From positions 11,174,501 to 11,238,500 of the forward strand of contig NZ_CP012673.1 in NCBI RefSeq assembly GCF_002950945.1: 64,000 nt of DNA, written 5' to 3'. Position numbers and translations under genes: made by a program. Below are positions 16,577-24,797 of this stretch, piece by piece (within the stretch, counting starts at the first letter, position 1; the number at the start of each line of letters is the position of its first letter). The notes beneath the pieces are model-generated. The model was not told where the DNA came from. It ran no database searches and saw only the letters and a list, made by a program, of their open reading frames with translations. The stretch is from Sorangium cellulosum (GTDB taxonomy: Bacteria; Myxococcota_A; Polyangia; Polyangiales; Polyangiaceae).

Positions 16577-17622
16577 GTGGCGGCCCTCCGCGCGCCCCTC
16601 CCGTTCGTGAGCAGCGCGGGCTTCCTCCGACCGGCGCCGGCGCCGTTCTGCGCGGCGCGGCTGAGCCGGCGCGGCGCCGGCATGCGCTCGTCGTGGATCA
16701 CGTCGGCGATCCGCGCCTCGAGCGTGCGGCGGCTGAGGCCGCGCTGCTCCGCCGCGTACCGCTCGGCGTACTCGATGATCGCGCCCGCGACGTCGACGCC
16801 GCTCGCGCGCTCGATCCCCTCCAGGCCGGGCGAGCTGTTGATCTCGAGGAGCTTGGGGCCGGAGCGCGCCTCGAGCATGTCGACGCCGGCGACCTCGAGG
16901 CCCATCGCCTTGGCGGCGCGGATCGCGACGCTCCGGTAGGCGCGCGGCAGCTTCAGCCGATCGCCCTTGCCACCGCGGTGGAGGTTCGAGCGGAACTCGC
17001 CCGGCTTCGCGACCCGGCGCATCGCCGCGACCACGCGGCCGCCGACGACGATGACGCGGATGTCGCGCCCCTTCGACTCGCGCACGTACTCCTGGAGCAC
17101 GATGTCCTGGCCCATGGCCCAGAACGTCTCGAGCAGCGCGTGCACCGCCTGCGGCGTCTCCGCCAGCATCGTGCCGATGCCCTGCGTGCCCTGCTGGAGC
17201 TTGACGATCGCGGGGCAGCCGCCGACCAGCGAGAGCGCCGCCTCGACGCCGGCAGGGCTCCGGGCGCACACGGTGATCGGCACGTTGAGCTTGCGGCGCG
17301 TGAGCAGCTGGAGCGCGCGCAGCTTGTCGCGGCTCCTCGCGATCGAGACGGCGCCGTTCAGGACCGGGACGCCCATGAGATCGAACTGGCGGACCACGGC
17401 GAGCCCGTAGTTCGTGATGCTCGCGCCGATGCGCGGGATCACGATGTCGAAGCGGGGCACCGCGGAGCCGCCGACGAGCAGCGAGGGGCGACCGCGTGAC
17501 ACCACGATCTGGAACTCGAGCGGATCGATGACGCTGACGTCGTGACCACGCGCGCGCCCCGCGAGCACGATGCGGCTCGTCGAGTAGAGGGACGCGTTGC
17601 GCGACAGGACGAGGAATCGCAT
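16573..17622 (-). CDS. rimK: RimK-type ATP-grasp glutamate ligase
   Basis: ATP-grasp ligase of 349 aa, homologous to RimK, which adds glutamates to the C-terminus of ribosomal protein S6 (or makes poly-glutamate/cofactor tails). The N-terminal domain starts MRFLVLSRNASLYSTSRI. The ATP-grasp core includes VKLQQGTQGIGTMLAE (nucleotide-binding loop), QEYVRESKGRDIRVIVVGG, FRSNLHRGG and KLLEINSSPGLEGIE (metal-binding Glu/Asn). The last about 45 residues are an extra basic tail (RRLSRAAQNGAGAGRRK). The ATG at 17622 is the clear start. It leads an operon with overlapping hydratase and kinase genes. The S6 gene (rpsF) is far away in the same window and ends with an acidic tail, a possible substrate. 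Confidence 0.88.
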   Translation of the reverse strand: MRFLVLSRNASLYSTSRIVLAGRARGHDVSVIDPLEFQIVVSRGRPSLLVGGSAVPRFDIVIPRIGASITNYGLAVVRQFDLMGVPVLNGAVSIARSRDKLRALQLLTRRKLNVPITVCARSPAGVEAALSLVGGCPAIVKLQQGTQGIGTMLAETPQAVHALLETFWAMGQDIVLQEYVRESKGRDIRVIVVGGRVVAAMRRVAKPGEFRSNLHRGGKGDRLKLPRAYRSVAIRAAKAMGLEVAGVDMLEARSGPKLLEINSSPGLEGIERASGVDVAGAIIEYAERYAAEQRGLSRRTLEARIADVIHDERMPAPRRLSRAAQNGAGAGRRKPALLTNGRGARRAAT

Positions 17623-17637
17623 GTGGCCGGGAGGCTA

Positions 17638-17993
17638 GCAGAGCCCGCAGACCGCGTGGATGGGTGCGCGCCCCGATTCTCGCCGGGGCCGCGTTCGCCC
17701 CGTGTTCTTCCGCGTTCGCCCCGTGTGATTACGGCGGCTGCCCCCCGTTCGTTCCACGATCTCCCCGCGTCCGGGTTGCGTCCGGCGCGCGCGGCGTACG
17801 CCCGCGGCAGCGCCGCGCGTCACGGGCCGGGTTTTCATCCAGTTTCGTGGCGCTTGGTGCGCTGCCATCCGTCTGCTCGCACGGCTCCGCCCGGCACACC
17901 CGACGCGGGCGGAACCGCGGCGGCGCAGCGCTTGCGCTGAAAAATGTTTCGTGTACGAATTATTTCGCTTCCGCTGGCCAGGAGGGGTTCGCG
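17638..17993. other. intergenic region upstream of acyl-CoA dehydrogenase
   Basis: About 350 bp between the divergent rimK operon and the acyl-CoA dehydrogenase. It includes a 17-bp direct repeat CCGCGTTCGCCCCGTGT at 17689-17705 and 17710-17726. Around 17933-17965 there is a short AT-rich patch that could hold the dehydrogenase promoter (TTGCGC at about 17933 with an AT-rich box about 17-20 bp downstream). No gene is seen. Confidence 0.4.
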
Positions 17994-19163
17994 ATGTGGC
18001 AGCCGTTCACGGAGGAGCATCAGCAGTTCAGGAAGACGGTGCGGGGCTTCGCCGAGAAGGAGCTCGCCCCTCACGTCGAGGAGTGGGAGGCGTCGGAGTG
18101 CTTCCCGAGCTGGGTGTTCAAGCGCGCCGGCGAGCTCGGGATCCTGGGCGCGCACTTCCCGGAGGAGCACGGCGGCGCCGGGCTCGACTACTGGTTCTCG
18201 GCCGCGAAGGCCGAGGAGCTCGTGCGCTGCAGGATGGCGGGCGTGTCGATGGGGCTGCTCGTCCAGAGCGACATGGCGACGCCGGTGATCAGCGACATCG
18301 GGACGAAGGAGCAGATCGAAGAGTTCCTCAGGCCGGCGCTCGCGGGCGACAAGATCGCCGCGCTCGGCGTCTCCGAGCCGGCGGCCGGCAGCGACGTGGC
18401 GGGGATCCGGACGACCGCGCGCAAGGACGGCGACGACTACGTGCTGAACGGGCAGAAGACGTTCATCACCAACGGGACGCGCGCCGACTTCGTCACGCTG
18501 CTCGCCAAGACGTCGCCGGACAAGGGGGCCCACGGGTGCTCGTTCTTCCTCGTGCCGACGGAGCTCCGGGGCTTCCAGGTCGCGAAGAAGCTGAAGAAGA
18601 TCGGCAACAAGTCGTCGGACACGGCGGAGCTCTTCCTCGAGGACGTGCGGGTGCCGAGGCGCTGCCTGCTCGGCGAGCCGGACCAGGGGTTCGTGTACCT
18701 GATGCAGAACTTCCAGACCGAGCGGCTCGTCGCCGCGGTGGGCGCGATCGCGAGCTCGTTCATGACGCTCGACACCTCGGTCGAGTACGGGCGCGAGCGG
18801 GTGGCCTTCGGCAAGCCGCTCATCAAGCGCGAGTCGTGGCAGCACAAGTTCGTGGACCTCTACACGCGCTGCGAGGCGGCGCGCGCCTTCGTCTACAAGT
18901 GCGTCGACCACTACAACGACGAGCGCTACGTCCGGAAGGTGCCGATCAGCTTCGACACGGTGAAGCTCATCTCGATGGCGAAGATCCTGGCCGGCGACGT
19001 GGCGAACGACGTGGTGGACACCTGCCTGCAGTTCCACGGCGGCTGGGGCTACATCGAGGACTTCCCCATCGCGCGCGCCTGGCGCGACCAGCGGCTCCTG
19101 CGCATCGGCGGCGGGACGACCGAGACGATGAAGTACTACCTGGCGAAGCTGATGAACTTCTGA
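17994..19163 (+). CDS. acyl-CoA dehydrogenase
   Basis: FAD-dependent acyl-CoA dehydrogenase of 389 aa, oxidising an acyl-CoA to the enoyl-CoA and passing electrons to ETF. The N-terminal helical domain begins MWQPFTEEHQQFRKTV. The mid beta-domain has the FAD-binding ALGVSEPAAGSDVAGI and GQKTFITNG motifs. The C-terminal helical domain shows FGKPLIKRESWQHKF and the conserved QFHGGWGYIEDFPIAR...GGTTE region near the end. The catalytic Glu is expected close to this GG-rich segment in medium/short-chain types. The ATG at 17994 has a clear AGGAGGGG site 8 bp upstream. Chain-length or substrate (fatty acyl, isovaleryl and so on) is not resolved. No beta-oxidation partner is adjacent. Confidence 0.92.
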   Translation: MWQPFTEEHQQFRKTVRGFAEKELAPHVEEWEASECFPSWVFKRAGELGILGAHFPEEHGGAGLDYWFSAAKAEELVRCRMAGVSMGLLVQSDMATPVISDIGTKEQIEEFLRPALAGDKIAALGVSEPAAGSDVAGIRTTARKDGDDYVLNGQKTFITNGTRADFVTLLAKTSPDKGAHGCSFFLVPTELRGFQVAKKLKKIGNKSSDTAELFLEDVRVPRRCLLGEPDQGFVYLMQNFQTERLVAAVGAIASSFMTLDTSVEYGRERVAFGKPLIKRESWQHKFVDLYTRCEAARAFVYKCVDHYNDERYVRKVPISFDTVKLISMAKILAGDVANDVVDTCLQFHGGWGYIEDFPIARAWRDQRLLRIGGGTTETMKYYLAKLMNF

Positions 19164-19279
19164 GGAAGGCCGGGCGGCGCGCGGGGGGAGGGCGCGCGCC
19201 CGGGCCTTTCGGAGCGGCGATCGAAAAAAAATAGAGACAAGCGGCGCGAGAGGCTGTAGATATGCCGCTCCCAACGACC

Positions 19280-19352
19280 GGGGCTGTAGCTCAGCTGGGA
19301 GAGCGCATGACTGGCAGTCATGAGGTCAGGGGTTCGATCCCCCTCAGCTCCA
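19280..19352 (+). tRNA. tRNA-Ala (anticodon GGC)
   Basis: A complete 73-nt cloverleaf. Acceptor arm GGGGCTG pairs with CAGCTCC (one G-T pair), the D arm is GCTC/GAGC, anticodon stem CATGA/TCATG encloses the loop CTGGCAG, giving anticodon GGC, and the T arm is AGGGG TTCGATC CCCCT. The discriminator base is A. CCA is not encoded (CCG follows). A possible hairpin (GACTCCC AC GGGAGTC, 19377-19392) lies 24 bp downstream. A TAGATAT element about 20 bp upstream could be the -10 box. Confidence 0.97.
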
Positions 19353-19425
19353 CCGACACGACCGATACGACCGAGAGACTCCCACGGGAGTCCGGCGCGC
19401 CGCGCCGCCTTGGTAGCGATCTCGA

Positions 19426-20751
19426 TCAGAACCCGCCGAGGTAACGCGGCGGCAGACCGATCCGCGGGTCGACCTGGAAGGCGCCGGCGTGCACGAGCGC
19501 GCGGCGGTCCTCGCCGGCGCCCACGTCGAAGCGGTGCACGACGCCGCCGTCGGTCTCGGCGTCCGCGATGAGGCAACGCTCGCAGGCGTCGGCGCAGCGC
19601 ACCTCGCCGAGCACGAACGGGAGCTCCTTCGAGCGCAGCAGGACCTCGGGCTCGCCGCGTGCCGGTCCGGAGCCGGGGAGGTCGACCGCCAGGAGGGTGT
19701 CGTCGACCGGCCCCCCCTCGCTGAGCGCGTCGCGGCCGAGCGTCGTGAGGAGGAGGTGGTCCTCGGAAGCGAACGCGACGGAGAAGCCGGGTGTGCCCGC
19801 GCCGAGCTCGGCGGGCGTCCAGCGCGCCTCCTCGACGAGGCCTCCGCCGTCGCGGCGCGCGAGGACGACGAGGCCCGCCTCGGCGGCGTTCGAGGTGGAG
19901 TCGCCACCGAACGTCCCGGGGCACACGACGGCCAGCCGCGATCCGCTCGCGGACGCGGCCAGCCCCCCGCAGCCGTGGAGCCCGTCGAGCACCGTGACGT
20001 CCTTGATCACGTCGCCCTGCGTGTCGATCTCGACGAGGCGCGACTCGGCCGACGCGCCGAAGTCGAGCGAGGTCGCCGTGAGGAGCACGTAGAGGCTGCC
20101 GTCGACCAGCACCGCGCGGCTCGGCCGGGGGTAGATCGCGGGATCCTCCCCGGCCAGGGCGGGCGCGAGGTCGACGCGGCCGACGATCGCGCGGGCGCCG
20201 GGGTCCACGACGAGCACGTCGCTCCCGCCGTCGATCGGCGCGGCGTCGGGGTCGAGGTTCGGCTCGTGGCGCGTGACGTACGCCTTGCCGGGCGAGACCT
20301 CGGCGTAGTCCTGCGGGTTCGCGCGGAACGTGGTCGCGACGGCGAGCTGCGCGCGCGCCTCGCCGCTCCGGACGTCGACCCACGTGAGCACGGACGCGGC
20401 GCGGTCGATCAGCAAAAGCCGGTCCCCGCGCGCCGGCGTCGTCGGGGTGACGACATCCCCCGAGAGCGGCGAGGAGAGGCCGGGGGCGATCGAGCCCGAC
20501 GAGACGATCGACGCGGAGAGCACCGCGCCTTCCCAGCTCATCAGGCCGACGTCCGTGGACTGGTAGTCGCTGCTCACGACGACGGCGCCGCGCCCGCAAG
20601 GCCCCTCGACGACGTCCGTGCCGCCGGTGCTCGGCGGCGGCTCCGGCGCGTTGCACCCGAGCAGCGCCGAGGCCGCACCCGCGACGAGGATCTTCACCGA
20701 GGTCGCCGCGAGGGCGGCTCCCTGACCGAGGTCGAACCGAGACGTCTTCAC
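19426..20751 (-). CDS. beta-propeller-like surface lipoprotein, BtuG-like candidate
   Basis: Predicted lipoprotein of about 441 aa with signal peptide and lipobox (ALLGC, near residue 33). The rest is a beta-rich repeated protein. Recurrent strands of the form LLLIDRAASVLTWVDVRSGE, SDVLVVDPGARAIVGRVDL, ESRLVEIDTQGDVIKDVTVL and DTLLAVDLPG suggest a YncE-like propeller of about seven blades. Two Cys pairs occur near the C-terminus (RCADACERCLIAD). GTG at 20751 overlaps the stop of the upstream TonB receptor (GTGA); in-frame GTGs at 20754 and 20757 are alternatives. In Bacteroides, BtuG propellers capture B12 at the surface for the BtuB transporter. The location beside a TonB receptor and cobTSC suggests a similar role, but no sequence homology to BtuG can be shown here. 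Confidence 0.7.
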   Translation of the reverse strand: MKTSRFDLGQGAALAATSVKILVAGAASALLGCNAPEPPPSTGGTDVVEGPCGRGAVVVSSDYQSTDVGLMSWEGAVLSASIVSSGSIAPGLSSPLSGDVVTPTTPARGDRLLLIDRAASVLTWVDVRSGEARAQLAVATTFRANPQDYAEVSPGKAYVTRHEPNLDPDAAPIDGGSDVLVVDPGARAIVGRVDLAPALAGEDPAIYPRPSRAVLVDGSLYVLLTATSLDFGASAESRLVEIDTQGDVIKDVTVLDGLHGCGGLAASASGSRLAVVCPGTFGGDSTSNAAEAGLVVLARRDGGGLVEEARWTPAELGAGTPGFSVAFASEDHLLLTTLGRDALSEGGPVDDTLLAVDLPGSGPARGEPEVLLRSKELPFVLGEVRCADACERCLIADAETDGGVVHRFDVGAGEDRRALVHAGAFQVDPRIGLPPRYLGGF

Positions 20752-22745
20752 CACCACACCTCCGTCGCTGCGTGAACGCTCCGCCCGGGGAGCTCGAGGT
20801 TGAGCAGATCGAAGGTCCTCGCGGCGAAGACGTTCGTGATCGCGACGCGCGCCGACAGCCGCCGCCGGAGCGCGAGGATCGCGAGCTCGACGTCGGCCGT
20901 CGCCTGCTCGGGGAGCGGCCGGAGCCCCGCGGGATCACCGACGCGCGAGGCGCGGTAGAAGAGCCGCGCCGAGAGGGACGCGCGATCGACGCCGAGCCGC
21001 GCGGGCTCCGCGTACACCTCGACGGACGGCGCCGCGACCAGGCGCGCCTGGAACGGGATGAGATCGTTCGCGACCGCGCGGCCCGGCGAGGTGTCCCTCG
21101 GATCGAGCGCGGTGAGCGCGAGCCCGGCGCGCACGTGATCGAGCGCCGAGGCGGAGGCCGCGAGCTCCAGGCCGAGGACGCGCGCGCTGCCCACGTTGTA
21201 GGGCCGCAGCACGCCGACGAACGCCGGGCGGTACGCGATGAGCCCCGACGTGAAGCGCGAGAAGCCGAGGAGCTCGCAGGAGAGCTCGCCGCGCGCGCGC
21301 GGCGACGCCGCGGCGAGGCGCACCCCGAGCTCGGCCGAGAGGCCGCGCTCGGGCGCGAGCTCCGGGTTGCCGACGACGATCGGCGAGCTGCCGTGGAGCT
21401 CGCCGAGCACGGGGACACGCACGTAGCGGCCGAGGTTCCCGAAGACCGAGACGGCGCCGTCCGCGAGGCGGAGCCGGGCGCCGAGGCGACCGCTCGGCTC
21501 GAGCGCGCGGGCGGGTCCGCCGGCGCCGGCGTGGCGCGTCCGGTGGAGCTCCAGGGCGCCGAGGGCGTACCCCTCGAGCGAGGCGATCGGCGCGTAGAGC
21601 AGGCTCGCCGACGCGCGGTACGTCGCGCGCGAGGCGCGGAGCGGCGCCTTGCCCGCGCGGTCGAGGGCGAGGAGCTCGCGCTCGTAGGCCGCCGAGGCCG
21701 AGACGGAGAGATCGTCGGCGGGGCGGTAGCGGAGGGCGGCCTGCTCGGCGCCGCGCGCGCCGGCGCTGGCGACGACCGGCGAGAGCAGGCCGAGCTCGCC
21801 CCGCGGATCGCGGACGACCTGGCGCGAGAGGATCGCCGAGGTCGTGAGCTCGAGGCGGCACCGATCGACGCCGCCCTCCGCCGGACCGGCGCAGGGGACG
21901 ACCGCAGAGGCCGCGCCGAGCCAGCGCTGCACGTGGGACCGCGCCGCGCGCGCCGGCGTCTCGGAGAGGCCGGTCGTGCCCTGGTCGCGCGCGAAGCCGT
22001 TCACGATCGCCGTGATGCTGCCGCCCCAGGGCAGCCGGTAGCGGCCGATGCTCCAGACGTCGTAGGCGTCGGTGTCGGCGTTCGGCCTCGGCAGCGCGCG
22101 CCCCAGCCGGCTGTCCGTGTACAGGTAGTCGTTGTCGGCGGCGCGCCGGCTGAGCGCGATCAGGGCGCCCGCGCGCTCGTCGCCGAGGCCGACCGACGCC
22201 CACGCGGAGCGCTCGCCGAAGCTGCCCACGCCGAGCCCCACGGACGCCCGGGGCGCGCGCGGCAGCGCCGGCTCGAAGAAGATGGCGCCGCCGATCCCGA
22301 GGCGGTCGGCGTGCTCGGGCGCGTTGCCCCGGTAGACCTCGACGCGCTGGATCATCCAGAGCGGCACCATGGAGAGATCGGCGGTGCCGGTCACGTCGTC
22401 GTTGAGCCGGACGCCCGCGAGGTACACCGGCGTCTCGGCGCTGCTCGCGCCCCGGAGGGACGCGGTCGCGAGATCCGACGAGGCGCCGGTCCGGGAGACC
22501 TGCAGGCCGGGCACGCGGCTCAGCACCGCCGGCGCCGCGGCGCCCGGCGCGCGGAGGTCGTCCTCGTGGATCACGTAGGACGCCGCGGTCGGATCGCGCG
22601 CGGCGACGGTCGACGCGCGCTGCCCCGCGACGTGCACCTCGATCGCCCCCACCCGGTCGCCGTCGACCGCCTCCTGGCCGCGCGCGCGCGGCGCGACGCC
22701 GGCGGCCACGAGCGCCGCGCAGGCGAGCGCCGCGGGCCGCCTCAC
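20748..22745 (-). CDS. TonB-dependent outer-membrane receptor (BtuB-like corrinoid transporter candidate)
   Basis: Outer-membrane receptor of 665 aa. A signal peptide (VRRPAALACAALVAAGVAPRA) precedes the plug domain (about residues 45-160): the VIHEDDLRAPGAAAPAVLSR strand, VPGLQVSRTG, and the plug motifs ATASLRGASSAETPVYLAGV and RVEVYRGNAPEH. The remainder is a 22-strand-type barrel rich in Arg/Tyr/Ala. The C-terminus reads EVWW, with a final aromatic residue as in barrel proteins. The start is a GTG at 22745, overlapping the TGA of the upstream lipoprotein. Any reading that fuses it to that lipoprotein is produced by the C8 frameshift. Plug and length fit the siderophore/B12 class. B12 is preferred because the locus is divergent from cobT-cobS-cobC. 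Confidence 0.82.
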   Translation of the reverse strand: MRRPAALACAALVAAGVAPRARGQEAVDGDRVGAIEVHVAGQRASTVAARDPTAASYVIHEDDLRAPGAAAPAVLSRVPGLQVSRTGASSDLATASLRGASSAETPVYLAGVRLNDDVTGTADLSMVPLWMIQRVEVYRGNAPEHADRLGIGGAIFFEPALPRAPRASVGLGVGSFGERSAWASVGLGDERAGALIALSRRAADNDYLYTDSRLGRALPRPNADTDAYDVWSIGRYRLPWGGSITAIVNGFARDQGTTGLSETPARAARSHVQRWLGAASAVVPCAGPAEGGVDRCRLELTTSAILSRQVVRDPRGELGLLSPVVASAGARGAEQAALRYRPADDLSVSASAAYERELLALDRAGKAPLRASRATYRASASLLYAPIASLEGYALGALELHRTRHAGAGGPARALEPSGRLGARLRLADGAVSVFGNLGRYVRVPVLGELHGSSPIVVGNPELAPERGLSAELGVRLAAASPRARGELSCELLGFSRFTSGLIAYRPAFVGVLRPYNVGSARVLGLELAASASALDHVRAGLALTALDPRDTSPGRAVANDLIPFQARLVAAPSVEVYAEPARLGVDRASLSARLFYRASRVGDPAGLRPLPEQATADVELAILALRRRLSARVAITNVFAARTFDLLNLELPGRSVHAATEVWW

Positions 22746-23591
22746 GGACACAGCGCGTGGACGATGCCCACCGCGTCGAGGTCGAAGACGTCGGGCGAGT
22801 CGGCGCGGTCGGTGATCCGCACGAAGCGGGCGAGCGAGACGCCGATCTCGGCGAGATCGAACGGATCCCCCCCCGGCCGAGGACGGGTCGAGCGGGTCGA
22901 TGTCGTTCTCGTCGGGGTTGGCGTGCACCGGGCGCCACCCGGCGCAGCTGCCGTACGGGGGACGCTCGGCGGTGCACGGGAACGCCGACCAGGCCGCGCC
23001 GTCCTCGCTCACCTCGACGGTGGCGAGCTCGGCGAACACGCTCGCGGCGTCCCCGCCGCGCGCGAAGGCGTTCTCGAACACGAGGAAATCGGCCCCGGGG
23101 CCGTCGACGATGGCGTTGCCCTCGAAGGCGAGGACGATCGAGCCGCCGTTTCCCAGCGAGAGCACGTCGAGCGAGCCGCCGCAGCAGCCCGCGCCCTTCG
23201 GCGGGCCAAGGACGATGTCCGGGAACCGGTCCTCGCCGAACCCCTGCCCCGATCCGAGGCAGGCGGACACCACGCCGGTCGCGAACCGCGCGCCCGGCCC
23301 GCCGCACGACGTATCGCCTTCGCCGGGAGCTCCGCCGTGGCCGCCCGCGAGGCACGAGCCGCCTCCTCCCCCGCCGGCGTGTCCCTCCGCGGGGTCGTCG
23401 CGGGGCGTCTCGACACCGCCGCACCCGGACAGGACCTCAGCGGAGAGACAGAGACAGACGAAGAGGAGGCGTCGCGACGTCCCGACCCCCGCCCGGACAG
23501 GCGCGCGCCGCGCGCCGGCTGTCCTGGAGGGTCCCTCTCTCCCTCTTCGATGTTCCTGCAAAAGACCTCTTCGGCGGGTGGTCGCTATCAT
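22742..23591 (-). CDS. Cys-rich surface lipoprotein, frameshifted at a C8 tract
   Basis: First gene of the TonB-receptor operon. A hydrophobic segment with lipobox VLSGC leads to a mature protein with FPDIVLGPPKGAGCCGGSLD, SIVLAFEGNAIVDGPGADF and LVFENAF segments typical of a family of surface proteins seen with TonB receptors. The frame breaks at a run of eight C at 22867-22874. If one base is removed, reading continues DPFDLAEIGVSLARFVRITD and ends FDLDAVGIVHALCP with a TGA overlapping the receptor GTG, exactly as expected for an operon. So the C8 is either an assembly error or a true on/off tract. The start is uncertain: ATG 23591 gives an unusually long n-region before the signal helix. 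It sits 41 bp from the predicted transcription start. Confidence 0.65.
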
Positions 23592-23699
23592 GGCCCCCCG
23601 GGACGGTCAACGGACTTCCCGGACCTCGGGCGGGAGAGTAGATATCATGGCCCCCCGGGACGGTCAACGGACTTCCCGGACCTCGGGCGGGAGAGTAGA
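23586..23699. repeat. exact 57-bp tandem direct repeat (two copies)
   Basis: Copies at 23586-23642 and 23643-23699 are identical, each beginning TATCATGGCCCCCCGGG and ending GCGGGAGAGTAGA. They lie in the divergent region between the cobalamin-uptake operon (minus) and cobT (plus, ATG 23709). Each copy contains a TTGACC box on the minus strand. It also has possible small hairpins (TCCGGGA with TCCCGG). The second copy ends 10 bp before cobT. Confidence 0.9.
23639..23667 (-). promoter_or_regulatory. predicted sigma-70-type promoter of the TonB-receptor operon
   Basis: On the minus strand TTGACC (23667-23662), a 17-bp spacer and TATCTA (23644-23639) give a good -35/-10 pair. The -35 is in the second repeat copy and the -10 spans the junction of the two copies, so the duplication itself creates this combination. 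The first copy has the same -35 but a poorer downstream box (TAGCGA). Confidence 0.45.
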
Positions 23700-23708
23700 G
23701 AGCGGAGG

Positions 23709-24797
23709 ATGGCTTTCCCGCCTACCTGGGAGTTCCCGGAGCCCGACGCGCGCGCGGCGTCCGCGGCGCGCGCGCGGCAGGACACGTTGACCAAGCCGCG
23801 CGGCAGCCTCGGGGCGCTCGAGGAGCTCGCCGTGGAGCTCGCCGCGATCCAGGGCGGGCCGCCCGCGAGCCGCCCGGCGGCAGCGGTGTTGTTCGCCGCC
23901 GATCACCCCGTCACACGACACGGCGTCTCGGCCTATCCGCCCGAGGTCACGGCGGCCATGGTGGCGAACTTCGTCTCCGGCGGCGCGGCCGCGAGCGTGC
24001 TCTGCCGCCACCTCGGGGTCGAGCTGCGGATCGTGGACGTCGGCGTCGCCCACCCGTACGAGCCCGCGCCAGGCGGCGACGGCGGCGGCGCCGCCGCGCG
24101 GCTGCGGCGCGATCCGGTCGCCGGCGACCCGATCGGCGACCTGCGGGTCGAGGACGCGCTCTCGGAGGCCGTCTACGAGCGCGCGCTCCGGGCCGGCGCC
24201 GCCGAGATCGACGCGCTCGGGGGCGACACGCGCGTGGTCCTCCTCGGCGAGATGGGCATCGGCAACACCACGGCCGCGGCCGCGATCGCGGCGCTCCTCC
24301 TCGATCTCCCCGCCGAGGACCTCGTCGGGGCGGGGACGGGCGTCGCGGGCGACGCGCTGGCGCGCAAGATCGAGGTCGTGCGCGACGCGACCCGGCGCGT
24401 CGTCCAGGCGGCGCGCGACCCGCACCGGGTCGTGCGGTCGGTCGGCGGAAAGGAGATCGCCGCGCTCGTGGGCGCCGCGGCGCGGGCGATCGAGCGGCGG
24501 ATGGCGGTGCTCGTCGACGGCTTCATCGTCTCGACGGCGGCGCTCGCGCTGGTCCGGATGGACGCGCGGGCCCGGCGGGGCATGCTCTTCGCGCACCGCT
24601 CGGCCGAGCGCGGTCACGCCCGCGTCCTCGCGGCGCTCGACGCCCGCCCGCTGCTCGACCTCGGGATGCGCCTCGGCGAGGCGAGCGCCGCGCTCGCGGC
24701 GCTGCCGCTGCTCGACGCCGCGTGCGCCCTGCACGCCGGCATGGCGACGTTCGCGAGCGCGAGCGTGCCCGATCGCGCCCCGCCCGGGGCTCCATGA
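23709..24797 (+). CDS. cobT: nicotinate-nucleotide-dimethylbenzimidazole phosphoribosyltransferase
   Basis: Makes alpha-ribazole phosphate from nicotinate mononucleotide and dimethylbenzimidazole, the lower-ligand step of B12 assembly. The 362-aa length is standard. Conserved blocks are visible: QDTLTKPRGSLGALEELA near the N-terminus, AADHPVTRHGVSAYPPEVT, GEMGIGNTTAAAAIAA (phosphate loop), DGFIVSTAALAL and the C-terminal LGEASAALAALPLLDAA. The Glu of LGE matches the catalytic base of the Salmonella enzyme. The stop overlaps the ATG of cobS (ATGA), and cobC follows, so this is a nucleotide-loop-assembly operon. ATG 23709 follows a GAGCGGAGG stretch but with almost no spacing, so initiation may be weak. 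It lies just after the 57-bp repeats. Confidence 0.95.
   Translation: MAFPPTWEFPEPDARAASAARARQDTLTKPRGSLGALEELAVELAAIQGGPPASRPAAAVLFAADHPVTRHGVSAYPPEVTAAMVANFVSGGAAASVLCRHLGVELRIVDVGVAHPYEPAPGGDGGGAAARLRRDPVAGDPIGDLRVEDALSEAVYERALRAGAAEIDALGGDTRVVLLGEMGIGNTTAAAAIAALLLDLPAEDLVGAGTGVAGDALARKIEVVRDATRRVVQAARDPHRVVRSVGGKEIAALVGAAARAIERRMAVLVDGFIVSTAALALVRMDARARRGMLFAHRSAERGHARVLAALDARPLLDLGMRLGEASAALAALPLLDAACALHAGMATFASASVPDRAPPGAP

Noticed and set aside
19377..19392. Intrinsic terminator after tRNA-Ala
   Set aside because: The hairpin is good but is followed by GC-rich DNA and no T-run, so it was not listed as a terminator.
20748..23591. A single 947-aa lipoprotein-receptor fusion
   Set aside because: The fusion exists only because of the C8 frameshift. 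Removing one base gives two ordinary overlapping genes with a proper GTGA junction and a signal peptide on the receptor.
23400..23709. Cobalamin riboswitch between the TonB-receptor operon and cobT
   Set aside because: The expected B12-box and core sequences were not found on either strand by eye. The region is dominated by the 57-bp repeats. A covariance-model search could still be run.
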